Below are positions 1 to 6,794 of a DNA stretch of 41,763 nucleotides, in pieces. The notes under the pieces were generated by a model. The model saw only the letters and a list, made by a program, of their open reading frames with translations, was not told where the DNA came from and ran no database searches. A program made the position numbers and the translations under genes. The stretch comes from Acidobacteriota bacterium. GTDB taxonomy: Bacteria > Acidobacteriota > Terriglobia > Terriglobales > Acidobacteriaceae. Position 1 is the first letter of the stretch, and each line of letters begins with the position of its first letter. The stretch is from positions 1 to 41,763 of the forward strand of contig JAJYVF010000038.1 in NCBI GenBank assembly GCA_021792135.1, read 5' to 3'.

Positions 1-41
1 ACCCGTTTCCATGCCTGTTGCATGTTCTCTCTTGCCAGCAC
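1..41 (-). CDS. Group II intron reverse transcriptase/maturase, N-terminal fragment
   Basis: The minus-strand frame read from about position 56 down to 1 gives ELLGAVLARENMQQAWKR. This matches the usual start of intron-encoded reverse transcriptases, in which a leucine-rich segment is followed by REN, a hydrophobic residue and an (A)W/LKRV motif just before the NKGAxGVDG box. That box would lie beyond the window. The first conventional start in this frame is GTG at 41; ATG at 23 is an alternative, and a TGA closes the frame about 48 nt upstream of the GTG. Too little is present to judge whether the enzyme is intact. Confidence 0.5.
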   Translation of the reverse strand, partial: MLARENMQQAWKR

Positions 42-179
42 TGCTCCCAGCAGCTCTGGCCCTGTGCTCTCGGTTTCAGGATGCGGGCACCCTCATGCAG
101 TTGCGCTTCGCTTCACCCGCTGTGACCTGCCTGTGACGGGACTTGCACCCGTCAGTGTGCGCCCATGCCGGGCGCACAC
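1..179 (-). mobile_element. 5' end of a group II intron (truncated by window edge)
   Basis: Read on the minus strand, the segment begins GTGTGCGCCC, fits the GUGYG start of group II introns, and folds into a perfect 10-bp hairpin (arms at 155-164 and 170-179). A second hairpin follows (TGACGGG/CCCGTCA around a TGCAAGT loop). Farther on, an open frame reads like the N-terminus of an intron-encoded reverse transcriptase. The element starts two bases after the T-tract of the osmC terminator and in the same orientation, which is the known target preference of class IIC introns. One feature does not fit well: only about 140 nt separate the 5' end from the reverse transcriptase frame, whereas full introns normally carry several hundred nt of domains I-III there. 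It may be internally deleted or a divergent type. Domains V and VI lie outside the window. Confidence 0.55.
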
Positions 180-181
180 AG

Positions 182-207
182 AAAAAGGCAGCCCCGAGGA
201 GCTGCCT
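182..207 (-). terminator. Intrinsic terminator of the osmC-type gene
   Basis: On the minus strand AGGCAGC and GCTGCCT (201-207 and 186-192) form a 7-bp stem around an 8-nt loop, followed by TTTTT (186-182). It begins 25 nt after the osmC stop codon. The group II intron-like element starts just past the T-tract. Confidence 0.8.
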
Positions 208-231
208 CGTTTCCTGAACATCCGCGCAGGA

Positions 232-660
232 TCAGATCAGCTTCGCGTCGAGAGTGATCTGGGTGTTGCCCTTGAAGAGTTTGGAAATGGGGCAGCCATT
301 CTTGGCATTCTGGGCCGCGGTTTCAAAGGCTGATTCGCTGGCGCCGGGAACTCTGGCCCGGGTCGTGAGGTGGATGGCGGTAATGGCGAAACCGTCGTCG
401 GTCTTCTCGAACTTAACCTCAGCAGTGGTTTCGAGCGAGTCCGGCGTCAGATTTGCCTCGCCGAGCTGGGCGCTGAGAGCCATGGTGAAGCAGCCGGCGT
501 GTGCCGCCGCGATCAGCTCCTCGGGATTGGTGCCGATGCCGCTCTCAAACCGCGTTGAAAAGGAATACTGCGTATCCCTCAATACGCCACTCTGGGTAGA
601 AACGGCCCCCTTGCCGCCCTTCAGACCGCCGCGCCAAACGGCGCTCGCCGTGCGTAGCAT
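232..660 (-). CDS. OsmC family peroxiredoxin
   Basis: This is a thiol-dependent peroxidase of the OsmC/Ohr superfamily, expected to reduce organic hydroperoxides in the cytoplasm. The 142-aa length is normal for OsmC. The two conserved cysteines are present: Cys57 in the AAHAGCFTMAL segment and Cys123 in NAKNGCPISK. Arg37 and the EE pair at 47-48 are also present in the TRFE...GTNPEEL region. The GTNPEELIAAAHA segment favours OsmC over Ohr. ATG 660 is preceded by AAGGAG (669-674) with 8-nt spacing. The gene stands alone, divergent from the ROK kinase, and is followed by its own terminator. Confidence 0.93.
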   Translation of the reverse strand: MLRTASAVWRGGLKGGKGAVSTQSGVLRDTQYSFSTRFESGIGTNPEELIAAAHAGCFTMALSAQLGEANLTPDSLETTAEVKFEKTDDGFAITAIHLTTRARVPGASESAFETAAQNAKNGCPISKLFKGNTQITLDAKLI

Positions 661-814
661 ACGTATCTCTCCTTAAAAATTGGAATCCGTGCGAAGCCTT
701 TCGACTGGACGATCGGTCGCCCCCGATCCGTGCACCGGATGAGGAACGTGAAACATCGCAGGGTCCATCATAAGCAAAAACTTCGCGTAAGGAGCAGCAG
801 TTATCCTCCGGCGT

Positions 815-842
815 TCCCCGGGAAGGGACAAACTCCCGGGGA
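815..842. promoter_or_regulatory. Perfect 9-bp inverted repeat upstream of the ROK kinase
   Basis: TCCCCGGGA (815-823) and TCCCGGGGA (834-842) are exact reverse complements with a 10-nt spacer, ending 5 bases before the ribosome binding site GGAGAGA (848-854) of the ROK gene. It could be a repressor operator or an mRNA hairpin next to the ribosome binding site. There is no T-run, so a terminator is unlikely. Function is inferred from position only. Confidence 0.45.
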
Positions 843-860
843 CGGGCGGAGAGACAGCGT

Positions 861-1898
861 ATGTATGATGGAGCTTCAGCCAAGATGAGAGCCTTTTCGA
901 TTGGTGTTGACCTCGGAGGGACAAACCTCCGCATTGCCGCGCTGACGCCTGCGGGCGAACGCCTGGAGACGATTGCGCTGCCGACGCGACTGAAAGCAGG
1001 ACCGCAGGCGGTAATGGACGATATGGCGGGAGCCTGCCGGCAGCTGATTGAAAAATATGGCAGCCAGGGCGAACTGCTGGGCGTGGGCGTGGGAAGCCCG
1101 GGCCCACTGGAGCTCCCCCTGGGCGTGCTGCATCATCCGCCGAATCTGCCCGGCTTTGACGGGTTGAATCTGCGCGGGGAACTGGAACGCCGGTTGCGGC
1201 GGCCCGTCCAGGTGGATTCCGACGCCAATCTGGCCGCTTATGGCGAGTTTCTGCTGGGAGCGGGGTGCACCTATGCTTCCAGATCCCTGATCATGCTGAC
1301 GCTGGGGACGGGGGTTGGAGCAGGAATCATTCTCGATGGCGCGATCTGGCATGGGATGCAGGGCGCGGCGGGGGAATCCGGACATGGCCCCCTCGATCCA
1401 GCGGGGCCCGCGTGCCCCTGCGGGGCCCGCGGCTGCCTGGAGATGTATGCTTCGGCCACCGCCATTGTGCGCCGGGCACACGAACTGGGAATAGGCGAGA
1501 AGGACCCAGCCGGTAATGGGACCGGCGCGGCTCTGAGCGCCTCGGCTGTGGCAAGACTTGCGGAAGCCGGCGATACCCGCGCGCTGCAGGTCTTCGATGA
1601 GGTGGGGCGGGCTCTGGGGTTATCGCTGGCCCACCTGATCAATGCGCTGGACCTGCCGCTGTATGTGGTGGGAGGGGGAGCAGCGGCGGCGTGGCCGCTG
1701 TTTGCGCCGCGCATGTTCGCGACGGTGCAGGAGATGAGCTACGTGTACCGGATGTCGATGCCCCGCGATCCCGGCGTCTTCGAGGCCGGGAAGACGCACA
1801 TCGCTCCGGCACAGCTGGGCAGCGATGCCGGATTGCTGGGGGCGGCGCTGCTGCCCATCCACGCGCCTGTTCCGGCCGCGACGCAGAGGCCTGGCTGA
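861..1898 (+). CDS. ROK family sugar kinase (glucokinase-like)
   Basis: The product probably phosphorylates glucose or a related hexose with ATP in the cytoplasm. The 345-aa protein has the ATP-binding DLGGTN motif at 17-22, the DxN catalytic region around Asp121 (VDSDANLAAYGE), the ROK signature GESGHG with zinc ligand His175, and the CPCGARGCLE zinc cluster at 185-194. No N-terminal helix-turn-helix is present, so it is a kinase and not a ROK repressor. ATG 861 has GGAGAGA 6 nt upstream; ATG 885 is possible but lacks a good site. ROK members also include N-acetylmannosamine, N-acetylglucosamine and fructose kinases, so the substrate is open. It is divergent from the osmC gene. Confidence 0.88.
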   Translation: MYDGASAKMRAFSIGVDLGGTNLRIAALTPAGERLETIALPTRLKAGPQAVMDDMAGACRQLIEKYGSQGELLGVGVGSPGPLELPLGVLHHPPNLPGFDGLNLRGELERRLRRPVQVDSDANLAAYGEFLLGAGCTYASRSLIMLTLGTGVGAGIILDGAIWHGMQGAAGESGHGPLDPAGPACPCGARGCLEMYASATAIVRRAHELGIGEKDPAGNGTGAALSASAVARLAEAGDTRALQVFDEVGRALGLSLAHLINALDLPLYVVGGGAAAAWPLFAPRMFATVQEMSYVYRMSMPRDPGVFEAGKTHIAPAQLGSDAGLLGAALLPIHAPVPAATQRPG

Positions 1899-2011
1899 CT
1901 CTTACGGCGCTTCTCGGGGGACCTCCTTCCGGGCAACTTCGGGTGGTAACGCACTGCCGACTTGTGCTATAAGGCTGAGTCCGAGGCAGGTTTACCAGGA
2001 GGAGGCCCGGG

Positions 2012-2539
2012 ATGAAACTTCAGTTCGTCGGCATGATGGCCGGGATGATGCTGGTGGCGGCCTCGGTGGTCGCCGCGCAAACGGGCGCGGGTTCTCCGCC
2101 GCCGATTCGGATGGGGCTGTGGCAGTCGGAGGTCAGCGTGAACCTGAGCGGTATGGAGAACTTGCCGCCAGGGGCGGGCGCTGACCATACCAGCGTCCAT
2201 CAGTCGTGCATGACGCCCGACAGCTGGAAAAAGAGCATGCAGGCGATGCGCGGCCAGCAGCCGTCCCGGGTAAACTGCACGACGGCGAACATGCAGCAGG
2301 ACAGCCACCGGATCGCCTTTGACGAACAGTGCACGGCTGAACAGGGCTATAACACCAATGTGCATGTCGAGATGTTCCTGGACAGCCAGGAGGCGATGCA
2401 CGGGACGGCGGCGGTGAAGATGACGGGACCCGCATTTCAGCGGCCGATATCGATGAATTCGACCATTACCTCAAAGTTCCTCAGCAAGGACTGCGGCGAT
2501 ATCAAGCCGGGCGAGGAACGAGCGGTGAACCCCGAGTGA
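2012..2539 (+). CDS. Secreted DUF3617 family protein
   Basis: A 175-aa exported protein with a signal peptide (MKLQFVGMMAGMMLVAASVVAAQ, cleavage probably near AAQ). The GLWQSEV segment near residue 36, the QSCMTP motif near 65 and later conserved cysteines (NCTT, EQCTAEQ, KDCGDI) match DUF3617, a family of periplasmic proteins of unknown function common in Gram-negative bacteria. The start is fixed by a very strong AGGAGGAGG (1997-2005), 6 nt before ATG. It lies alone between the ROK kinase and a gene-poor stretch. Confidence 0.8.
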   Translation: MKLQFVGMMAGMMLVAASVVAAQTGAGSPPPIRMGLWQSEVSVNLSGMENLPPGAGADHTSVHQSCMTPDSWKKSMQAMRGQQPSRVNCTTANMQQDSHRIAFDEQCTAEQGYNTNVHVEMFLDSQEAMHGTAAVKMTGPAFQRPISMNSTITSKFLSKDCGDIKPGEERAVNPE

Positions 2540-2587
2540 CACAGGCGTAAATCGGCAGTTCGCCGGTCGACAACGCCTTGCTGTTGT

Positions 2588-2644
2588 GTGGCCACGCCGC
2601 CCGAACTGGAGACACCCCGGTTGCTGCTGCGCCCCCTGGAACTG
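2588..2644 (+). pseudogene. GNAT acetyltransferase N-terminal remnant
   Basis: GTG 2588 opens a frame reading ATPPELETPRLLLRPLEL. The ETPRLLLRPL stretch is the standard first beta strand of RimJ/RimL-type GNAT acetyltransferases. After LEL the expected continuation (usually acidic/alanine-rich) is lost, and the frame becomes arginine/proline-rich and ends at 2878 without the acetyl-CoA binding motif. It looks like the stub of a deleted gene. A short chance match cannot be excluded. Confidence 0.4.
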
Positions 2645-2955
2645 AAGCGGTGTTCCGGATGTCCGCAGGGGCCGAAACCCGAACACGCGCCAGCGGTGCA
2701 GCCAACCCAACGGTGTAGCAGCCAACCCGGACCCCGGCGCTTTCTCTCACACCATTCCTCTCCGCCCCCGCGCCAGCACCCCTGCCAGCGCGCAGAACTC
2801 CCCTTCGGCTCCCCGCTCCTGGTGCTCTCGGGCGATCGCCAAGATCACGCGCAGATGACGCTTTCTTCTTCTGGATGAACAACTTGTCATCACAAAAGGG
2901 CTCACCCAACGACCCCGAAATGCGTCCATCAGAGTGTTCGGCATATCCCGCCAGC

Positions 2956-2961
2956 GAGAGG
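2956..2961 (+). promoter_or_regulatory. Ribosome binding site choosing the GTG start at 2968
   Basis: GAGAGG lies 6 nt before GTG 2968. The in-frame ATG codons at 2875 and 2920 lack such a site, and the extra N-terminal residues they would add do not resemble the family. Confidence 0.55.
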
Positions 2962-2967
2962 TTAACC

Positions 2968-3897
2968 GTGCATCCTGCCCAACAACTTCGTCATTTGCTC
3001 AGAATGGAAGGACTCATCATCGCTCCTGGCGCTATGGACTGCATCTCCGCAGCGGCCGTTGAGCAGAACGGCTTTTCCGCCATCTACATGACCGGCATGG
3101 GCACTTCCGCCAGCCGCCTCGGCCTGCCCGACTACGGCCTCGCCACCATGACCGAGATGGTTGCCAACGCCGCCTCGATGACCAAGGTCGTCCACATCCC
3201 CATCATTGCCGACGCCGATACCGGCTACGGCAACGAACTCAACATGACGCGCACCGTCATCGAGTACGAGCACATCGGCGCCGCCGGCATTCACATCGAA
3301 GACCAGGTCTCGCCCAAGAAGTGCGGGCATCTGGATCGCAAGCAGGTCATCCCGCGCCACGAATTCGTCAGCAAAATCGCGGCCGCCGTCGCGGCCCGCC
3401 GCAATCCTGACTTTCTCCTCATCGCGCGCACCGACGCAACGGCGGTACTCGGTTTCGACGAGGCCATCGATCGCGCCAACGCCGCGCTCGAAGTGGGCGC
3501 CGACATGGCTCTGGTCGAGGCGCCGGAGTCCGCCGACCAGATCCGCATGGTGCCGCGGCTCGTCCACGGCCCCTGCGTGCTCAACATCCTTCTCGGCGGC
3601 AGGAGCCCGCTGCTTTCCTTCGATCAGGTCGAGCAGGCGGGATATCGCCTCGCCTTCCTCTCCGATGTGTTACTCGGCTCAGCCTTTGCCGCCTACGACA
3701 AGGTTCTGCGCCAGGTCCAGGAGGCCAGCCACTCCGTCGCCGCACTTCACCTGCCGCACATCGCGCCGCCTCGCGAGATCTTTCGCCGGCTCGGAGCGGA
3801 ACATTGGGACGCCCTGCGCAGCGCTGAGCCGGTCAGCCCCGCGCACAGCGAAGCTGCTGTTCAGAGCGAAGTTGCTGTTCAAGTTCAATTTGACTGA
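2968..3897 (+). CDS. Isocitrate lyase/PEP mutase family protein
   Basis: A 309-aa TIM-barrel enzyme that makes or breaks C-C or C-P bonds next to a carboxylate. Candidates include 2-methylisocitrate lyase, oxaloacetate decarboxylase and carboxyphosphonoenolpyruvate mutase. Visible landmarks from the GTG start are PGAMDCISA near 20, the Mg-binding ADADTGYG near 81-88, and the catalytic loop KKCGH with Cys119. The cysteine in the KKCGH form is typical of lyases rather than true PEP mutases. IEDQ and LIARTDA also match. There is no neighbouring prpC or prpD, so a methylcitrate role is not supported by context. The C-terminus carries an 18-bp tandem duplication. Confidence 0.85.
   Translation: MHPAQQLRHLLRMEGLIIAPGAMDCISAAAVEQNGFSAIYMTGMGTSASRLGLPDYGLATMTEMVANAASMTKVVHIPIIADADTGYGNELNMTRTVIEYEHIGAAGIHIEDQVSPKKCGHLDRKQVIPRHEFVSKIAAAVAARRNPDFLLIARTDATAVLGFDEAIDRANAALEVGADMALVEAPESADQIRMVPRLVHGPCVLNILLGGRSPLLSFDQVEQAGYRLAFLSDVLLGSAFAAYDKVLRQVQEASHSVAALHLPHIAPPREIFRRLGAEHWDALRSAEPVSPAHSEAAVQSEVAVQVQFD
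3847..3882 (+). repeat. 18-bp tandem duplication at the end of the PEP mutase-family gene
   Basis: Two adjacent 18-bp units (3847-3864 and 3865-3882) differ at two positions and encode SEAAVQ and SEVAVQ just before the stop. They lie beyond the folded barrel and look like a slippage duplication in a disordered tail. Confidence 0.75.
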
Positions 3898-4028
3898 TTG
3901 CGAAACAGCCCTCGAAGCCGGAGTCTCCGCGGGACGGGGCCTCCGGCCCGGCTTCCTGTCGGCTCGCCATCCGGACGCCAACCAGGCATGGCTCCACCCC
4001 AGTCTGCCATGCTCGTACTGGCTAACGG

Positions 4029-5114
4029 CTAATCCTGGTCGCCAACGGCGAAATAGCCCTTGCGAGCTGCAACCTTCAGCGGTTGCTTGTTCTCTGGGTC
4101 CTTGCAGAACACGTCCACCTTGCGGAAGCTGCCATTCATATTCTTGTCGGTGGGGACGTACTGAGCGACGTACTGGGTTCGGAGTTCCTGTTCAATCTGA
4201 TCAAAAGCATCTTCGAGCTTTTTGCCGTTGTTGCCCACATCGATGACGCGCCCGCCCGTGGCCTCGGTGAGGGTGCGCATCTGCATGTCGCCGGAGTAGC
4301 CACCCAGGCCAAAACCGTTGCTGAAATAGAAGCCTCGGTCGGCGATCATGATCACGTAGATGATGGCGTTGGCGTTCTGGGCGGCTTCGATGGCGGCTCT
4401 GGGCTTGGTATCGCTGCCTTCATCCTCGCCGTCGGTAAGCAGAATCAGAGCCTTGCGCCCCGTCTCCATGCGCATCTTGGTATTGGAGGCAAGATAGACC
4501 GCGTCGTAGAGGAGGGTGCCCTTGGGCGCGCCCTGGGTGGGGACCGGACCCTGGCCGATGCCGGGAACGCCTACGGATCCCCCGCCGGCGGCCGTGTTGA
4601 TCTGGACCTGGTTAATGGCCGTTTCGAGCTCCCGGACATTGTTGGTGTAGTCCTGCTCCAGATTGACGCCCACGTCGAAGCTGACCACGAAAGCCTCGTC
4701 CTTGGGACGGATGATGCGCTTGAGAAAAGCATCCGCCGATTGCTGCTCGAGGGGGAGGACGTTCTGCTGGCTGCCGCTGGTGTCGATGAGGATGCCGAGG
4801 GTGAGGGGCTGATCGGCTTCGGCAACGAAGCTGGTCAGCTTCTGCGGCTGCTTGTCCTCGAAGACGGAGCAGTCGTTCTTTGTCAGGTACGGGATGAGCG
4901 CGTTGTGCTTGTCGCGGACGGTAAAGTACTCGCTGACGAGGTTGGAGGTAACCTTCAGGGTCTCGTGGGGCGCTTCGCTGGAGGCGGAGTCCGCCGGAAC
5001 GGTGCTGACCGGAGGCGCGTCGGGTGACGGAGCGGACTGTGCCCGCGTCAGAGGGACAGCGGTTGCCAGGCAGAGAACCGGGAAGCCGAGGAAACGCAGC
5101 CAGCGCACGACCAT
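4029..5114 (-). CDS. VWFA-related secreted protein (acidobacterial family), complete MIDAS
   Basis: A 361-aa exported protein. Residues 1-25 form a signal peptide ending at RAQ. A linker rich in Ser/Pro/Ala follows, then a short domain (VSEYFTVRDKHNALIPYL...) and a von Willebrand factor A domain. The metal-binding MIDAS is complete, with DTSGS near residue 112 and LLTDGEDEGS later in the domain. The layout is that of the VWFA-related acidobacterial domain family (TIGR03436 type), whose function is unknown; a metal-dependent ligand-binding role is inferred. The ATG is preceded by AAGGGG. It is divergent from a paralogue starting 135 bp away, suggesting a duplication or partner pair. Confidence 0.85.
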   Translation of the reverse strand: MVVRWLRFLGFPVLCLATAVPLTRAQSAPSPDAPPVSTVPADSASSEAPHETLKVTSNLVSEYFTVRDKHNALIPYLTKNDCSVFEDKQPQKLTSFVAEADQPLTLGILIDTSGSQQNVLPLEQQSADAFLKRIIRPKDEAFVVSFDVGVNLEQDYTNNVRELETAINQVQINTAAGGGSVGVPGIGQGPVPTQGAPKGTLLYDAVYLASNTKMRMETGRKALILLTDGEDEGSDTKPRAAIEAAQNANAIIYVIMIADRGFYFSNGFGLGGYSGDMQMRTLTEATGGRVIDVGNNGKKLEDAFDQIEQELRTQYVAQYVPTDKNMNGSFRKVDVFCKDPENKQPLKVAARKGYFAVGDQD

Positions 5115-5249
5115 GCCCCTTAGACGAGCAGCGATACCGATGGGTTATACGAAACAGGAGGGACGAAGCTCTGTTAATCTTGAGCATACGCCATTCGGCA
5201 CCGCATCTCATGAGGTGGATGCTCGCGCATCGTCCAGGAGATAAGGATT

Positions 5250-6620
5250 ATGGACAGGCGGGTTGTGGGGAATTGTGAACGAATTGGGGGGCGCAGGTTG
5301 ATGCGGGGGCTTTTGCCTGGTACTGTTTTGTTTCTTATTGTCGGTGTGGCCTTTGGACAGCAGCAGAGTGTTCCTGACGCTCCGGCCCCGCAGGCGCAGT
5401 CAGCTCCTCCGAATGCTCCAACACCCCAGGCACAGCCGATTTTGGGGCTCAAAGGCCAGGTGACTCCGGGCAAAGGCGCGGGACAGTCCGAAGACGAGAT
5501 GACCGTGGACCAGCCTGCGCCGCAGGTCGAATCCGGCACGGTCCAGGAGCCTCCGGCCCCCCCGCCGCCGCCGGATCATTTTCAGAAGACTCCGCCGGAA
5601 ATCCCCCCGCCCGGACAGGGCCCGGTCACGACGCTGCACATCCCGGTGACCGCCGTGGAGGTTCCGGTAACGGTGCGGGATAAGCACGGCACCCTTGTAG
5701 GCGGGCTGCCGTGGTGGCGCTTCCGGGTCTATGAGGACGGGGTCCGGCAGCGCATCGCGTACTTCACCACGGATGCCTACCCGCTGTCGATTGCATTTGT
5801 GATTGACGCAACCCTGCCGAGCGACATCATGAAGAAGGTGAACGACAGCCTTTCGGCCGTCACCGGCGCGCTGACCCCCGCTGATTCAGTGGCGGTCATC
5901 ACCTACGCAGCGACGTCACCGCAGCTGATTACGAATTTCACCGCCGCTGAAGGCGCGCGGCTGCCCGCCGCCCTGGCGATGGCGAAGAAGCCAGGGCAGG
6001 CGATGGGCGTGCCTATGGTCGATGGGCCTATGGTCGATGGGCCAACGGTCAACGGCCTGCCGGCCGACCCGACGCTGGAGCCGCAGATCGGAAATGCGGG
6101 CGGATTCCTGGTGCTCCCGAAGGACGCTCACCCGCTGAACGATGCCATCCTGTTTGCCGGCGAACAGCTGGCGAGCCAGCCTCGCGGCCGGCGGCGCATC
6201 ATTTATGTCATCAGCGACGGCAGGAATGTTCGCAGCAAGGCCACCTTCAAGGAAGTCGTGCAGTACCTGCTGACCAACAACACCTCCGTTTACGGGACGG
6301 AAGTGGGCGACGCCGCGCTGTGGGGGATCGGCTATCTGGACCGCATGAAGCTGCCCATGCTGCAGCCGGAGGACGTTTTGCCACGCTACGCGCTGGCGAC
6401 CGGCGGCGACGTTTACCACGAGCTGTCGGAGAACGGGATCCAGACCTCCTTCGTTCATATTGCGAACTCGGTGCGGACGGCCTACACGATCGTGTACATG
6501 AGCCACCAGCCCACGCTGAGCCAGAATTACCACACGATCGACGTACGGGTCGAGGGCATTCCAGGCCTGACGGTGGATGCGAAGGCGGGCTATTACCCGC
6601 GTGCGTCCGAGAGCTACTAG
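5250..6620 (+). CDS. VWFA-related secreted protein (acidobacterial family), degenerate MIDAS
   Basis: A 456-aa paralogue of the divergent neighbour. It has a signal peptide ending near VAFGQQQ, a long Pro/Ala/Gln-rich spacer, a beta domain (VEVPVTVRDKHGTLVGGLP) and a VWA fold. The first MIDAS motif is degraded: the expected DxSxS reads DATLPS. The later VISDGRN strand remains. A 15-bp triplicated repeat lies in the middle. ATG 5250 is used because AGGAGATAAGG precedes it; ATG 5301 would give a shorter, more ordinary signal peptide and is a real alternative. The metal site may be lost, so binding could be metal-independent. Confidence 0.82.
   Translation: MDRRVVGNCERIGGRRLMRGLLPGTVLFLIVGVAFGQQQSVPDAPAPQAQSAPPNAPTPQAQPILGLKGQVTPGKGAGQSEDEMTVDQPAPQVESGTVQEPPAPPPPPDHFQKTPPEIPPPGQGPVTTLHIPVTAVEVPVTVRDKHGTLVGGLPWWRFRVYEDGVRQRIAYFTTDAYPLSIAFVIDATLPSDIMKKVNDSLSAVTGALTPADSVAVITYAATSPQLITNFTAAEGARLPAALAMAKKPGQAMGVPMVDGPMVDGPTVNGLPADPTLEPQIGNAGGFLVLPKDAHPLNDAILFAGEQLASQPRGRRRIIYVISDGRNVRSKATFKEVVQYLLTNNTSVYGTEVGDAALWGIGYLDRMKLPMLQPEDVLPRYALATGGDVYHELSENGIQTSFVHIANSVRTAYTIVYMSHQPTLSQNYHTIDVRVEGIPGLTVDAKAGYYPRASESY
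6012..6056 (+). repeat. Three 15-bp tandem repeats inside the second VWFA gene
   Basis: Units 6012-6026 and 6027-6041 are identical and 6042-6056 is diverged. They encode PMVDG, PMVDG and PTVNG. The length is a multiple of three, so the frame is kept. The repeat sits in a surface-loop-like insertion of the VWA domain and could vary in copy number between strains. Confidence 0.85.
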
Positions 6621-6624
6621 CGGA

Positions 6625-6658
6625 GATCTCAGGGCCGGGGTCGACCGGCCCTGAGATC
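6625..6658. terminator. Perfect 14-bp hairpin after the second VWFA gene
   Basis: GATCTCAGGGCCGG (6625-6638) pairs exactly with CCGGCCCTGAGATC (6645-6658) around a 6-nt loop, 5 nt after the stop codon. No T-tract follows, so it may be a factor-assisted or tract-less terminator, or an mRNA 3'-end stabiliser separating this gene from rnj. Confidence 0.6.
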
Positions 6659-6794
6659 GCGCTGGCGCAGGCTGCTGTTATCCTGTTCATGATTCCGAAG
6701 AAGCGAAGAGCCGCACCGGTTCACAGTCAGATTCGCTGCTCCGACAGCCTGCCCTGACCGGTTCGCAGGCGAATCGAAGGGGCAATTCTCTTTC

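Larger units (their letters stand above)
2540..2967. other. Gene-poor stretch between the DUF3617 and PEP mutase-family genes
   Basis: This 428-nt stretch has no intact gene that I can support. It contains a remnant of an acetyltransferase start (2588-2644, listed separately). The remainder has open frames in both directions with proline/arginine-rich compositions and no recognisable motif. No clear promoter or terminator was found. Confidence 0.5.

Noticed and set aside
22-333. Plus-strand open frame at the left edge
   Set aside because: It runs through the intron-like element, the terminator and the 3' end of osmC in antisense, with no family resemblance.
2747-2944. Minus-strand frame of 65 codons in the gene-poor stretch
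   Set aside because: It has an alpha-helical-looking middle but no recognisable family and no convincing start site.
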